NCBI GenBank assembly: GCA_965247225.1
Contig: CBDFGT010000040.1
Location: 1-64,000, forward strand
Direction: 5' to 3'
Source: CBDFGT01 sp965247225
GTDB lineage: Bacteria; Pseudomonadota; Alphaproteobacteria; Rhizobiales; Rhizobiaceae
DNA: 64,000 nucleotides
In this document: positions 43,873-51,503 of the stretch, piece by piece
Layout: every line of letters starts with the position of its first letter
Numbering within the stretch: position 1 is the first letter of the stretch
Translations under genes and position numbers: made by a program
The notes under the pieces: model-generated
Seen by the model: the letters and a program-made list of their open reading frames with translations, nothing else
Told to the model about the DNA's origin: nothing
Databases searched by the model: none

Positions 43873-44286
43873 ATGATGACAATTGGAGCACTGGCGCGGG
43901 CCGCAGATGTGAAAGTGCCGACCATCCGCTATTATGAGGAGATTGGTCTGTTGCCACAGGCCGGGCGTACCCGGAGCAACCAGCGCCGCTATTCGCCGCA
44001 GCAACGCCAGCAACTGATCTTCATCCGCCACGCCCGCGATCTCGGACTGCCGATCAAGGCCATCCGCGAGCTTCTCACCCTGTCTGCCCACCCGGAAAAA
44101 CCCTGCACGGATGCTGACCGCATCGCTGCCGACCATTTGCGCGATGTGCAGCGGCGCATTGCCAGCCTGCAATCGCTGGAAGCCGAACTCAAACGCATGC
44201 TCGACCATCACCATGGCGGAACGGTCGGAGCCTGCGAAGTGCTGCAATCCCTGTCCGACCACAGCCATTGCCTTTCGGAGCATTGA
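43873..44286 (+). CDS. MerR-family metal-responsive regulator of the CDF gene
   Basis: A dimeric metal sensor. N-terminal MerR helix-turn-helix (MMTIGALARAADVKVPTIRYYEEIGLLPQAGRTRSNQRRY, HARDLGLPIKAIRELLTL), a dimerisation helix (LRDVQRRIASLQSLEAELKRMLDHH), and a C-terminal metal site with Cys and His residues (ACEVLQSLSDHSHCLSEH) plus Cys in KPCTDADR, like Zn/Cd/Pb-responsive members. ATG 43873 gives 137 residues. It is divergent from the CDF transporter gene with the operator between. The metal is not decided. Confidence 0.9.
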   Translation: MMTIGALARAADVKVPTIRYYEEIGLLPQAGRTRSNQRRYSPQQRQQLIFIRHARDLGLPIKAIRELLTLSAHPEKPCTDADRIAADHLRDVQRRIASLQSLEAELKRMLDHHHGGTVGACEVLQSLSDHSHCLSEH

Positions 44287-44291
44287 GTCAC

Positions 44292-44322
44292 TTGACATTT
44301 GATCCCGTCTGTTGCTTATAAG
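44292..44322 (+). promoter_or_regulatory. Strong promoter of the aromatic leader transcript
   Basis: TTGACA (44292-44297) and TATAAG (44317-44322) with a 19-base spacer; TTATAA one base earlier gives 18. It would start the RNA a few bases before the leader peptide ATG at 44328. Confidence 0.65.
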
Positions 44323-44327
44323 CCATC

Positions 44328-44378
44328 ATGATCACACACGCGCACATCACCGTATCGTACTTTTGGTCGTTCTCCTGA
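44328..44378 (+). CDS. Leader peptide with Tyr-Phe-Trp-x-Phe before the GNAT gene
   Basis: A 16-codon frame, MITHAHITVSYFWSFS, beginning six bases after the promoter -10 and ending in TGA at 44376-44378. All three aromatic amino acids occur together (Tyr11, Phe12, Trp13, Phe15), near the stop codon, followed by alternative hairpins and a terminator. This is the arrangement of a ribosome-mediated attenuator sensing aromatic aminoacyl-tRNA. No clear ribosome-binding site lies upstream, as for the ilv leader in this window. Confidence 0.75.
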   Translation: MITHAHITVSYFWSFS

Positions 44379-44379
44379 G

Positions 44380-44429
44380 AGCGGCTGTTTGATCATGTTC
44401 AAAAAGCCGCCGACAGGGCGGCTTTTTTT
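44380..44429 (+). terminator. Attenuator terminator and anti-terminator before the GNAT gene
   Basis: AGCCGCC (44405-44411) pairs with GGCGGCT (44417-44423), followed by seven T: an intrinsic terminator about 65-110 bases before the acetyltransferase gene, depending on which start is used. The terminator 5' arm can instead pair with GCGGCT at 44381-44386, directly after the leader stop, giving the competing anti-terminator. Together with the leader peptide this is a complete attenuator. Confidence 0.8.
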
Positions 44430-44541
44430 GTTTCCGGCAAAAAGCAGGTCTGTCAGGCGGGTAACGTCAGGAAGAATGCAGGAAACACCACAATGCCAAC
44501 CACATCTGCAGACATTACAATAGCATGGAGGTCCGCCGGCC

Positions 44542-44990
44542 GTGACCTCCACACGCCGCGCCAGACCCGATGACCTGCCGGAACTCGGCACCATGATCGC
44601 CGCCCTTGCCGCCCATCACGGTGACAGGGCCGAAACCAGCCTCGACCAGCTGGAAGCCGACTGTTTGGCCCCACACCTTGGATCAGCGCCTTTGTAACGG
44701 AATATACCGGTGCGCTGGTGGGCTATGCAATCCTCGTTCCGCTGTACCTGGCGCAGGAAGGCAAGCGCGGCATGGACCTGCACCAGCTCTATGTCAAACC
44801 GGACTTCCGGGGACAGGGCATTGGTCGCCTGCTGGTGGAAAAGGCCAGAATCCATGCCCGCACCTCTGGCTGCGCCTATATGTCGGTGGGTGCGGCCACC
44901 GGCAATATCAGGGCCCACCGTTTCTATGAACAGCTGGATTTCATAGCCCGCCCTGTCACCGGCATGCGCTACACCCAGGCGCTGGCGTGA
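44542..44990 (+). pseudogene. GNAT-family N-acetyltransferase, frameshifted
   Basis: A GCN5-related acetyltransferase. RRARPDDLPELGTMIAALAAHHGD starts in one frame; after about 44665 the same domain goes on in the next frame as VTEYTGALVGYAILVPLYLAQ, LHQLYVKPDFRGQGIGRLLVEKA (acetyl-CoA loop RGQGIG), GAATGNIRAHRFYEQLDF and stop at 44990. One missing T in GTTTGG (44662-44667) would mend it. GTG 44542 with GGAGG upstream is one start. ATG 44493 (MPTTSADITI) is another, which would need a second correction. Expression is evidently governed by the aromatic attenuator upstream, which hints that the substrate is related to aromatic amino acids. Confidence 0.75.
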
Positions 44991-45010
44991 TCAGGCATTG
45001 GCAACAGGAA

Positions 45011-45035
45011 CCCCTGATCCTGTCAGGATCAGGGG
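45011..45035. repeat. Perfect 12-bp inverted repeat between convergent genes
   Basis: CCCCTGATCCTG, T, CAGGATCAGGGG. It lies in the 53-base gap between the stops of the GNAT and cytochrome c genes. It could form a bidirectional terminator-like hairpin, but no T run follows on either strand. Confidence 0.6.
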
Positions 45036-45043
45036 AAGACGTC

Positions 45044-45965
45044 TCACTCCACCGCCGGAATGGCTTTCAGATAGGCTGCAATGGCTTCGCGGTCAGTGGC
45101 TGGAAGTTTGGCCAGTTTTTCTGCACCTCGACCATGAGCCGCCGACACTGTCGAAATCAGGCGTGAAGCCGGTTTCAGATAGGCAGCAATATCCTTCTCG
45201 CTCCACGCGCCGATGCTTTTGGAACCGGGGGTGATATCGGGAATGCGCCCTGGCCCATCCGGGTTCGGTGCGCCAGCCAGCCATTTGCCGCTCTCGAACC
45301 CGCCAAGCATATCGCGCGGCGTATGACATTCCCCACAATGGCCAGGCCCTTCCACCAGATATTGCCCGCGCTGCACACGCGCATCCGCATTGGCCAGTAC
45401 CACACGGTCAGCATCGGTAAAATACAGGAATTTCCAGCCGCCCAGCGCCAGGCGAATATTGAAAGGGAAGGACAGATCATGTGCGGGCGGCTTGTTCTGG
45501 CTTTTGGGCAGGGTCTGCATATAGGCCCAGAGATCGTTTACATCCTTGTCGCTCATCCTTGTATAGGAGCCGTAGGGAAAGGACGGATAAAGATGTTCGC
45601 CCTTCTTGCCGACGCCGCGTTTGAGCGCATTGCCGAAATCCGCCAGGGTCCAGCCACCGATACCAAACTCGGGGTCCGGCGAGATATTCGGCGCATGGAA
45701 GGTTCCAAACTGGGTTTTGAACGCCAGCGCCGCCAGCCAGAACCAGCCTGGCGTCACCCTCGCTCCTGGGCGCCGCATGGCAGGAAACACAGCCGCCGGC
45801 CGAAAACACCAGTGCTCCATTCGCCACATCGCCCGCTCCAGGGCTCGCCCAATGATCAGCAGGCAGCGGCTGCGGCCGGGTGATCACCAGAAATGCAACG
45901 GCTCCCACAACGCCGAGCCCTGCCAGTGACAGGATAATACGCTTCCAGTTCAGCGTCATGTCCAC
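45044..45965 (-). pseudogene. Di-haem cytochrome c, frameshifted
   Basis: A membrane-anchored c-type cytochrome. N-terminal anchor (ILSLAGLGVVGAVAFLVI), first haem site Cys-Val-Ser-Cys-His in GALVFSAGGCVSCHAAP; after a frame change near 45740 the sequence goes on TQFGTFHAPNISPDPEFGIGGWTLADF, second haem site GPGHCGECHTPRDMLGG, ending LPATDREAIAAYLKAI. Further frame changes near 45175 and 45130 disturb the segment before the end. The pattern of APNIT-like and YLKxGxxP motifs resembles the cytochromes that serve alcohol or aldehyde dehydrogenases. It follows the cytochrome c' gene on the same strand with a 97-base gap and is likely co-transcribed with it. Confidence 0.75.
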
Positions 45966-46062
45966 TCTCCCTGTCTAAAAATGCCGGTCACGGCGTTCAA
46001 CAAGCAACAAGACCGCATCGGCATGGCCGATGCGGTCTTTCAGTCGATACGGGCCGCAGCAA

Positions 46063-46503
46063 TTATTCCTTGATACGGTAAACCTCATGACAGCCGCCGC
46101 AATTGGCACCAATAGCCCCCAGAACCGGACCAAGCGCCGCCTGGTCGGCAGGAGGGGCGGCAAGCGCCGCATCAGCATCGGCAGACATCTTCAGGGACTT
46201 TGCCTTGAAGTCTTCAAAGCTTTCCCAGATTTTCGGGCTTGAACCCTTGGAAGCGGTTTCAGAACCGGCGGGAAATGCATCCGGAAAGGCCTTGCCAACC
46301 TTGCTGATGGTCTCCAGCGCGGTCTTCACCTTGGCCGCATCAAACGGCGTTTCGCCCTTGGCCATTTTGGCCAGTGTGCCTATGGCACCGCCGTTTTCCT
46401 TCATCAGGGTTTCGCGTGTTTCTGCCGGATTGTCAGAAGCAGCAACACCGGTAATCCCGACGGCTGCAATGGCAAGAGCTGCAAACAGAGCTTTGAATTT
46501 CAT
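46063..46503 (-). CDS. Cytochrome c' (class II c-type cytochrome)
   Basis: A periplasmic four-helix-bundle cytochrome of 146 residues. Signal peptide residues 1-22 (FKALFAALAIAAVGITGVAA), then helices with TRETLMKENGGAIGTLAKMAKGE and KIWESFEDFKAKSLKMSADADAALA, and the haem site Cys-Gly-Gly-Cys-His close to the C-terminus, as is normal for class II. Members bind NO and are linked to nitrosative-stress protection; that role here is inference. Intact, unlike the di-haem cytochrome downstream. ATG 46503 with AGGGAG upstream. Confidence 0.9.
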   Translation of the reverse strand: MKFKALFAALAIAAVGITGVAASDNPAETRETLMKENGGAIGTLAKMAKGETPFDAAKVKTALETISKVGKAFPDAFPAGSETASKGSSPKIWESFEDFKAKSLKMSADADAALAAPPADQAALGPVLGAIGANCGGCHEVYRIKE

Positions 46504-46761
46504 GAACTATCTCCCTTTTTGGGACGCAGGACGCGAATCCCTGTCCGCACGATCCGAAATGACAGCTCATTGATTGCACGCTTTGCAGAAAAGCCTAGTC
46601 ACAATCCTGTGATGACCCGCCAGCCATGGACCGCACAAGCGACGGGACCCATGCCGCGATACGGGCCGTGCCGGGCCTCAACCCCTTGCATTTGCGCACC
46701 GGAACACAGGATCATCCTCTCGCGAGCACCTCGTTCAGCAAACAGAGACGGACTGTTCAAC
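46504..46761. other. Intergenic stretch before cytochrome c' (no gene)
   Basis: About 260 bases between the cytochrome c' start and the SodB terminator. It must contain the cytochrome promoter (minus strand). No open frame with a credible start was seen. Confidence 0.4.
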
Positions 46762-46791
46762 AAAAAAGCCCCGCAACAGCGTTGCAGGGCT
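46762..46791 (-). terminator. Intrinsic terminator of sodB
   Basis: On the minus strand AGCCCTGCAAC, GCT, GTTGCGGGGCT: an 11-bp stem with one T-G pair followed by TTTTTTG. It ends the superoxide dismutase transcript about 25 bases after the corrected stop. Confidence 0.8.
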
Positions 46792-46816
46792 CGTATGTCT
46801 CGGCAGTGCGCTGCAA

Positions 46817-47428
46817 TTATCTGGTGGCAGCCTCGTACATTTCTCAGTTATCAGAACATAATCCCAGTTGATCATGCTGTCGACAAAGGCTTCGAGATAT
46901 TTCGGGCGGGCATTGCGATAGTCGATATAGTAGGAATGTTCCCAGACATCGACACCGAGAATGGGCGAAGCGCCATAGACCAGCGGGCTTTCGCCATTGG
47001 CGGTCTTGGAAATCGCCAGCTTGCCGTCCTTTACAGAAAGCCACGCCCAGCCGGAACCGAACTGTGTTGTACCGGCAGCAATGAAATCAGCGCGGAACTT
47101 GTCATAGCCGCCCAGATCGCTGTCAACAGCAGCCTGCAGTTTGCCAGGCAGGGACTTGCCGCCGCCATTCTTCTTCATCCAGTGCCAGAAATGGATGTGG
47201 TTGGTAATGCTGTCCTGCATTGTTGAACAAGGGTGCATTGGTGCCGAAAGACGCCTTGACGATCTCTTCCAGAGATTTTCCCGCCATACCGGCCTCTTCC
47301 GCCAGCTTGTTTCCGTTGGTCACATAGGCCTGATGATGCTTGTCATGGTGAAATTCAAGCGTCTCGCGCGACATGTAAGGGGCCAGCGCATCATAGTCAT
47401 AAGGCAGGGCGGGAAGTTCAAAAGCCAT
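46817..47428 (-). pseudogene. sodB: Iron superoxide dismutase, frameshifted
   Basis: Dismutates superoxide. N-terminal part from ATG 47428: MAFELPALPYDYDALAPYMSRETLEFHHDKHHQAYVTNGN, LFNNAGQH. At about 47203 one extra base (GG) throws the frame. After correction it goes on HYNHIHFWHWMKKNGGGKSLPG, TTQFGSGWAWLSVKDGKL and DVWEHSYYIDYRNARPKYLEAFVDSMINWDYV. A second lesion near 46845 hides the end EMYEAATR and the stop at 46817-46819. Metal ligands are all present across the frames (His in FHHDK, His in HYNH, Asp/His in DVWEHSYY). Gln in NNAGQHYNH and Gly-Glu in TANGESPL point to the iron form. Sequence error is plausible for both shifts. Confidence 0.85.
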
Positions 47429-47649
47429 GGGAAATCTCCTCTGGAGTGTATGGAAACCGATCACCGGAACATAGGGATGACCGCTTAAGGAGGCAACCGG
47501 CTTGCGCGATAAAAGTTCCACCCGCAACGATTATTATCGCACGAAAGTCTGCCATCATGCCTCCCCTGTATAGCATCGCTCGACCGGCGGGAACCCTGGC
47601 TGTTAACGTCATCTCCACCAACGCCTTGACCACGCCGCATTCCCGTATC

Positions 47650-47666
47650 ATTGTGCACTGCACAAT
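47650..47666. promoter_or_regulatory. Palindromic operator upstream of the haloacid dehalogenase gene
   Basis: ATTGTGCA-C-TGCACAAT, a perfect 8-bp inverted repeat with a 1-base centre, 64 bases before ATG 47730. Typical of an operator for a small dimeric regulator (GntR- or MarR-like); the regulator is not identifiable. The wider gap 47429-47729 separates divergent sodB and this gene. Confidence 0.5.
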
Positions 47667-47729
47667 ACCGCAGGGCGCAGATATGAAGGCAACATGTCTG
47701 CGTTTTGCATTCCATGCAGGACGGGGAAA

Positions 47730-48383
47730 ATGGCATATTCTGCCTATGTATTTGATGCCTATGGCACATTGTTTGACGTGCATGCGGCGGTGCGTCGCCA
47801 TGCCGGCGAGGCCGGCAGGGATTATCAGGCCTTTTCGGATCTCTGGCGTGCCAAACAGCTGGAATATTCCTGGACCCGCGCCCTGATGGGGGCCTATCAG
47901 GATTTCTGGACGCTGACACAGCAGGCACTGGATTTTGCCTTTCAGGAAATCCGCTCGGTCGATCCGAAATTGCGCACCCGGTTTCTGGATGCCTACTGGA
48001 AACTGGACTGTTATCCCGAAGTCCCCGCCGTGCTCAGAAGACTGAAGGCGCAGGGTGCACGTATTGCCATCCTGTCCAATGGTTCGCCGGACATGCTGGC
48101 CTCTGCCGTGGAAAATTCAGCCCTCGACACGATGATTGATGACATTTTTTCCGTCGATGCAGTCAAGACCTTCAAGACCGATCCGGATGTCTATGATCTG
48201 GTGACAACATCTTACCGGCTCTACCCGGACGCGGTGTCCTTTCAGTCCTCCAACCGCTGGGATGTGGCAGGAGCAACGAAATTCGGCTTCCGCACAGTCT
48301 GGATCAACCGCAGGAACGCACCGGATGAATACAAGGATCTCGGCCCAGCCCTGATCCTGTCGTCCCTGAGCGGCCTGGAATGA
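47730..48383 (+). CDS. Haloacid dehalogenase, type II (HAD)
   Basis: A HAD hydrolase of the L-2-haloacid dehalogenase type. The nucleophile Asp is in YVFDAYGTLFDVHAAV, then the Arg of the cap, ARIAILSNGSPDML (motif II Ser-Asn), SVDAVKTFKTDPDVYDLVT (motif III Lys and Tyr), and FQSSNRWDVAGATKFGFRTVWINR (Ser/Asn and Asp). The presence of the SSNxWD segment supports the dehalogenase rather than a generic phosphatase. ATG 47730 gives 217 residues. It overlaps the tail of the convergent PIN toxin gene by 80 bases. Confidence 0.88.
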   Translation: MAYSAYVFDAYGTLFDVHAAVRRHAGEAGRDYQAFSDLWRAKQLEYSWTRALMGAYQDFWTLTQQALDFAFQEIRSVDPKLRTRFLDAYWKLDCYPEVPAVLRRLKAQGARIAILSNGSPDMLASAVENSALDTMIDDIFSVDAVKTFKTDPDVYDLVTTSYRLYPDAVSFQSSNRWDVAGATKFGFRTVWINRRNAPDEYKDLGPALILSSLSGLE

Positions 48384-48831
48384 TAATCATGGCGGAGGTT
48401 TGAAGGATCACTCCGTCCCCTTTCCGCAGCGGTCCAACCAATTGAACCCCGTTTTTCAAAACGGCATCGGCAAGTTTATGGTCAAGCGTGGCCAATGGTA
48501 GTTTTCGGTCCAGAGATATAGCCAGATAGGCTGCATCATAGGCACTAAGGCCATTGGCAATCGCAAGGGCGATAACATTCTCATCAGTGCCGATATCCGA
48601 ACTCACCAAAGGCAATCTGCGCAAACGCCGGATGGCCAACACGGCTTCGCCCGGTTCCATTCGCTTGCGCCGCTCTGCCGTAACAAGAATGTTACAGGTC
48701 TCGTGCCAGAAAAGGTGTGGAACCACACAAGGTTGCCGGATACGGGCGATAACGGTTTCAACATCCTCGCTATGCTCATCTGGCAGAAGCCAGGCCGCAG
48801 CAAAGGATGCGTCCATGACAATGGCTGTCAA
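48304..48831 (-). CDS. vapC: PIN-domain toxin (VapC-type) with long tail
   Basis: A predicted RNase toxin. PIN residues: Asp in IVMDASFAAAWLL, Glu in HLFWHETCNIL, Asp in SAYDAAYLAISLDRKL and Asp in TLDHKLADAV. The PIN domain ends near residue 135; the last 40 residues (GDGVILQTSAMIIIPGRSG on) are not family-like and are antisense to the end of the dehalogenase gene, so the original stop may be lost. It overlaps the upstream antitoxin gene by four bases (ATGA). Confidence 0.85.
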   Translation of the reverse strand: MTAIVMDASFAAAWLLPDEHSEDVETVIARIRQPCVVPHLFWHETCNILVTAERRKRMEPGEAVLAIRRLRRLPLVSSDIGTDENVIALAIANGLSAYDAAYLAISLDRKLPLATLDHKLADAVLKNGVQLVGPLRKGDGVILQTSAMIIIPGRSGTTGSGLGRDPCIHPVRSCG

Positions 48832-49070
48832 GACCGCTGGCCCTCACGCTTCCATTCGAGAATTTCGTCGATCGAAACAGGTTTGGCACGCAAACGTGCA
48901 GCGCGATTCTCGGCAATCAATGATCCGAGATCTTGTTCTTTGGCAATGCGGCTCAATGTGGCAATCGGCTCATTTCCGCGCGCAATGATAATATCTTCGC
49001 CCGCTTCCACCCTTGCCAACGGTTCCGATAAATGTGTCTTGGCTTCACCGACTTTGACTGTCACGGCCAT
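48828..49070 (-). CDS. Phd/YefM-type antitoxin
   Basis: An 80-residue antitoxin paired with the PIN toxin. MAVTVKVGEAKTHLSEPLARVEAGEDIIIARGNEPIATL is the Phd/YefM fold (N-terminal strand-helix that dimerises and binds DNA); the tail (AENRAARLRAKPVSIDEILEWKREG) is the toxin-binding part. ATG 49070 was selected; an earlier in-frame ATG at 49109 adds 13 unlike residues. Overlap of four bases with the toxin gene. Confidence 0.88.
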   Translation of the reverse strand: MAVTVKVGEAKTHLSEPLARVEAGEDIIIARGNEPIATLSRIAKEQDLGSLIAENRAARLRAKPVSIDEILEWKREGQRS

Positions 49071-49260
49071 CAAGAACCTCTGCGTCGCCCGAAAGTCTGC
49101 TCGTAGCATTCATTTTATGATCGACCCGGCACTTGGTCAAGGCATTGGTCAAGTAAGGGCTCACAAGTTACGCGCTACGCTATGAAAGACATGCGAGAGC
49201 AAAATCCATTGGCCCCGCGACCGCACGCACGGACGCGGGGCCATGAAAGGCCGTGATCGT

Positions 49261-49656
49261 TCAGACGAACTGCGAAAGGCCCGGAACGGAGGCCACGACC
49301 TCGTCCACAACCTCGGAACCGGCATGTTCGCGGGCCACAGCAATCGTCTGCCTGGCAAGGCCGGTGATTTCGCCCATGCCCAGACCCTGTGCCATCAATT
49401 GCTGGCCAAGCCCCATGACACCGCCGCCCATGCCGACAGCACCCATCAGGCTGCCGAGAAGCCCGCCGCCCGAAGCACCTTCGCCATTGTACTGGGCAAC
49501 CAGGTCCGCACCGCCCGGAATGGCCTCAATCATTTTGGCAACGGGACCATCGGCAGCTTCGCGCTGCAGGAAGCCCAGCATCATGCCAATGCATTTTTCG
49601 GCAACAGCCGGTTCAATGCCGACAGCATCAGCAATTTTTGTGACCATTTCGTTCAT
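49261..49656 (-). CDS. Small Gly-rich conserved protein, DUF2780-like
   Basis: A 131-residue protein of unknown function. It is helical, with an unusually Gly/Met-rich centre (GGGLLGSLMGAVGMGGGVMGLGQQL, residues about 63-87) flanked by MNEMVTKIADAVGIEPAVAEKCIGMMLGFLQREA and EITGLARQTIAVAREHAGSEVVDEVVASVPG. The pattern is like the DUF2780 family; the assignment is tentative. No signal peptide. Stand-alone, divergent from the HerA-like gene. Confidence 0.6.
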   Translation of the reverse strand: MNEMVTKIADAVGIEPAVAEKCIGMMLGFLQREAADGPVAKMIEAIPGGADLVAQYNGEGASGGGLLGSLMGAVGMGGGVMGLGQQLMAQGLGMGEITGLARQTIAVAREHAGSEVVDEVVASVPGLSQFV

Positions 49657-49868
49657 AGCGTCGTCTCCTCATGTTTGACGTTCACGTTCACGTAATTCAT
49701 TTCCGGCACCGGTTCAAGATTTCACGGCGAGAAATCGCTGTGTCTGATGCGCTTTGCACCACCCTGCCATGTTGCCCTCAACATTTCCGAACCTTATAAC
49801 ATGCCTGCAACGATTCAATGAAAAGCTGGAGCACAGCTTCTTCTCCCGCCACACCCCGGAGCCGAAAC

Positions 49869-51434
49869 ATGACGATGCTGCAGGACGGAAAACTCTATAT
49901 CGGCACCAGCCGCAAGCTCGATGACAGCATCAACAAGGGCGAATATCTGGAACTGAAATTCGGCAACCGCCACGGCCTGATTACCGGGGCGACCGGCACC
50001 GGCAAGACCGTGACCCTGCAAATTCTGGCCGAAGGTTTCTCCAATGCCGGCGTTCCGGTTTTTTGTGCGGATATCAAGGGCGATCTCTCCGGCATCGGCG
50101 GCAAGGGCGAAGACAGGGATTTTCTCGAAAAACGGGCAAGGGACATCGGCCTTGACCCCTATGAATTCCAGGAATTTCCGGTGATTTTCTGGGATATCTA
50201 TGGCGAAAAAGGCCACAGGGTGCGCACCACGATGACGGAAATGGGGCACCTGCTGCTGTCCCGCCTGATGAACGCATCGGATGCGCAGGAAGGCGTTTTG
50301 AACATCGCCTTCAAGATTGCCGATGAGGGCGGCCTTCCCCTTCTGGATATGAAGGACATGCAGGCCCTGCTCACTTATATGGGCGAGAATGCCACGGAAA
50401 TTGCCAACAGATACGGTTTCTTCTCCAGGGCCTCCGTCGGCACCATCCAGCGCGAACTTCTGATTCTGGAGCAGCAGGGAGCCGAACAGTTTTTCGGTGA
50501 ACCTGCCCTCAGGATCAGCGACATCATGCGCACCACCAATGACGGGCGCGGTGCCATTTCCGTCCTGGCAGCCGACAGGCTGATGATGAACCCGCGGCTC
50601 TACGGCACGTTCCTGCTGTGGCTTCTGTCCGAACTGTTCGAGCAATTGCCGGAAGTCGGCGACCCGGACAAGCCGAAGCTGGTCTTCTTTTTCGATGAGG
50701 CCCATCTGCTGTTCAAGGATGCGCCGCGCGTGTTGCTGGAGCGCGTCGAACAGGTTGTGCGCCTCATCCGCTCCAAGGGCGTTGGCGTCTATTTCATCAC
50801 GCAAAACCCGATGGATGTGCCGGAAACAGTCCTCGCCCAGTTGGGCAACCGGGTTCAGCATGCCCTGCGCGCCTATACGCCCAAAGAACAGAAGGCGGTC
50901 AAGACTGCTGCCGACACATTCCGCCCCAATCCGGATTTCACCTGTGCCGACGTCATTACCACGCTTGGAACCGGCGAGGCCCTGGTCTCCACACTGGAAG
51001 GCAAGGGTGCGCCCTCCATGGTGGAGCGCACCCTCATCCGCCCGCCAGCCTCGCAACTGGGGCCGATTTCGGACGATCTGCGCCGCAAGCTGATCGAGAT
51101 CAGCCCGGTTGCCGGCCTTTACGACGAGGATTTTGACCGGAAATCCGCCTATGAAATTCTGGGCGAACGGGCAGGAAAGGTAGAGGAAGCCCAGCGCCAG
51201 GCCGATGCCGCCGCAAAGGCGCAAACAGAACAGCCGGATGCACCATCCGGACGCTGGACCCTTCCGGGCTTTGGCAATGAACCGGCAACTGGCTCCACGA
51301 CAGCAGCCAGGCCGAGATCCGGCTACCAGCGCGAGACGATTGGCGAGGCGGTGATGAAGACCGTTGCCCGCACGGTCGCCTCCTCGGTCGGTCGGGCGCT
51401 GGTGCGTGGCATTCTGGGAAGTCTGAAACGCTGA
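49869..51434 (+). CDS. HerA-like ATPase, DUF853 family (YjgR type)
   Basis: A hexameric P-loop ATPase family of uncertain role. Residues 1-35 are MTMLQDGKLYIGTSRKLDDSINKGEYLELKFGNRHGLITGATGTGKTVTLQ with Walker A GATGTGKT; the family segments FCADIKGDLSG, FSRASVGTIQRELLILEQQG, LVFFFDEAHLLFKDAP (Walker B), RLIRSKGVGVYFITQNPMDVPE and RVQHALRAYTPKEQKAVK follow. The C-terminal 80 residues are Ala/Gln/Arg-rich, with a final helix. ATG 49869 (or the next, 49875) gives about 521 residues; an earlier in-frame ATG at 49818 has no support. It is followed by an intrinsic terminator. Confidence 0.9.
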   Translation: MTMLQDGKLYIGTSRKLDDSINKGEYLELKFGNRHGLITGATGTGKTVTLQILAEGFSNAGVPVFCADIKGDLSGIGGKGEDRDFLEKRARDIGLDPYEFQEFPVIFWDIYGEKGHRVRTTMTEMGHLLLSRLMNASDAQEGVLNIAFKIADEGGLPLLDMKDMQALLTYMGENATEIANRYGFFSRASVGTIQRELLILEQQGAEQFFGEPALRISDIMRTTNDGRGAISVLAADRLMMNPRLYGTFLLWLLSELFEQLPEVGDPDKPKLVFFFDEAHLLFKDAPRVLLERVEQVVRLIRSKGVGVYFITQNPMDVPETVLAQLGNRVQHALRAYTPKEQKAVKTAADTFRPNPDFTCADVITTLGTGEALVSTLEGKGAPSMVERTLIRPPASQLGPISDDLRRKLIEISPVAGLYDEDFDRKSAYEILGERAGKVEEAQRQADAAAKAQTEQPDAPSGRWTLPGFGNEPATGSTTAARPRSGYQRETIGEAVMKTVARTVASSVGRALVRGILGSLKR

Positions 51435-51454
51435 ACCATTCATTCAACGTTGAA

Positions 51455-51480
51455 AAGCCCGCAATGTGCGGGCTTTTTTT
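51455..51480 (+). terminator. Intrinsic terminator after the DUF853 gene
   Basis: AAGCCCGCA, ATG, TGCGGGCTT followed by TTTTT on the plus strand; with the A run on the other side it may also end ohr on the minus strand. Confidence 0.85.
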
Positions 51481-51503
51481 GTGGAAAGCATGTCTGGCAA
51501 AGG

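Noticed and set aside
49815..51443. Long minus-strand frame of 542 codons
   Set aside because: It is exactly antisense to the HerA-like DUF853 gene, is rich in Gly, Gln, Arg and His as expected from reverse reading of this codon usage, and has no recognisable domain.
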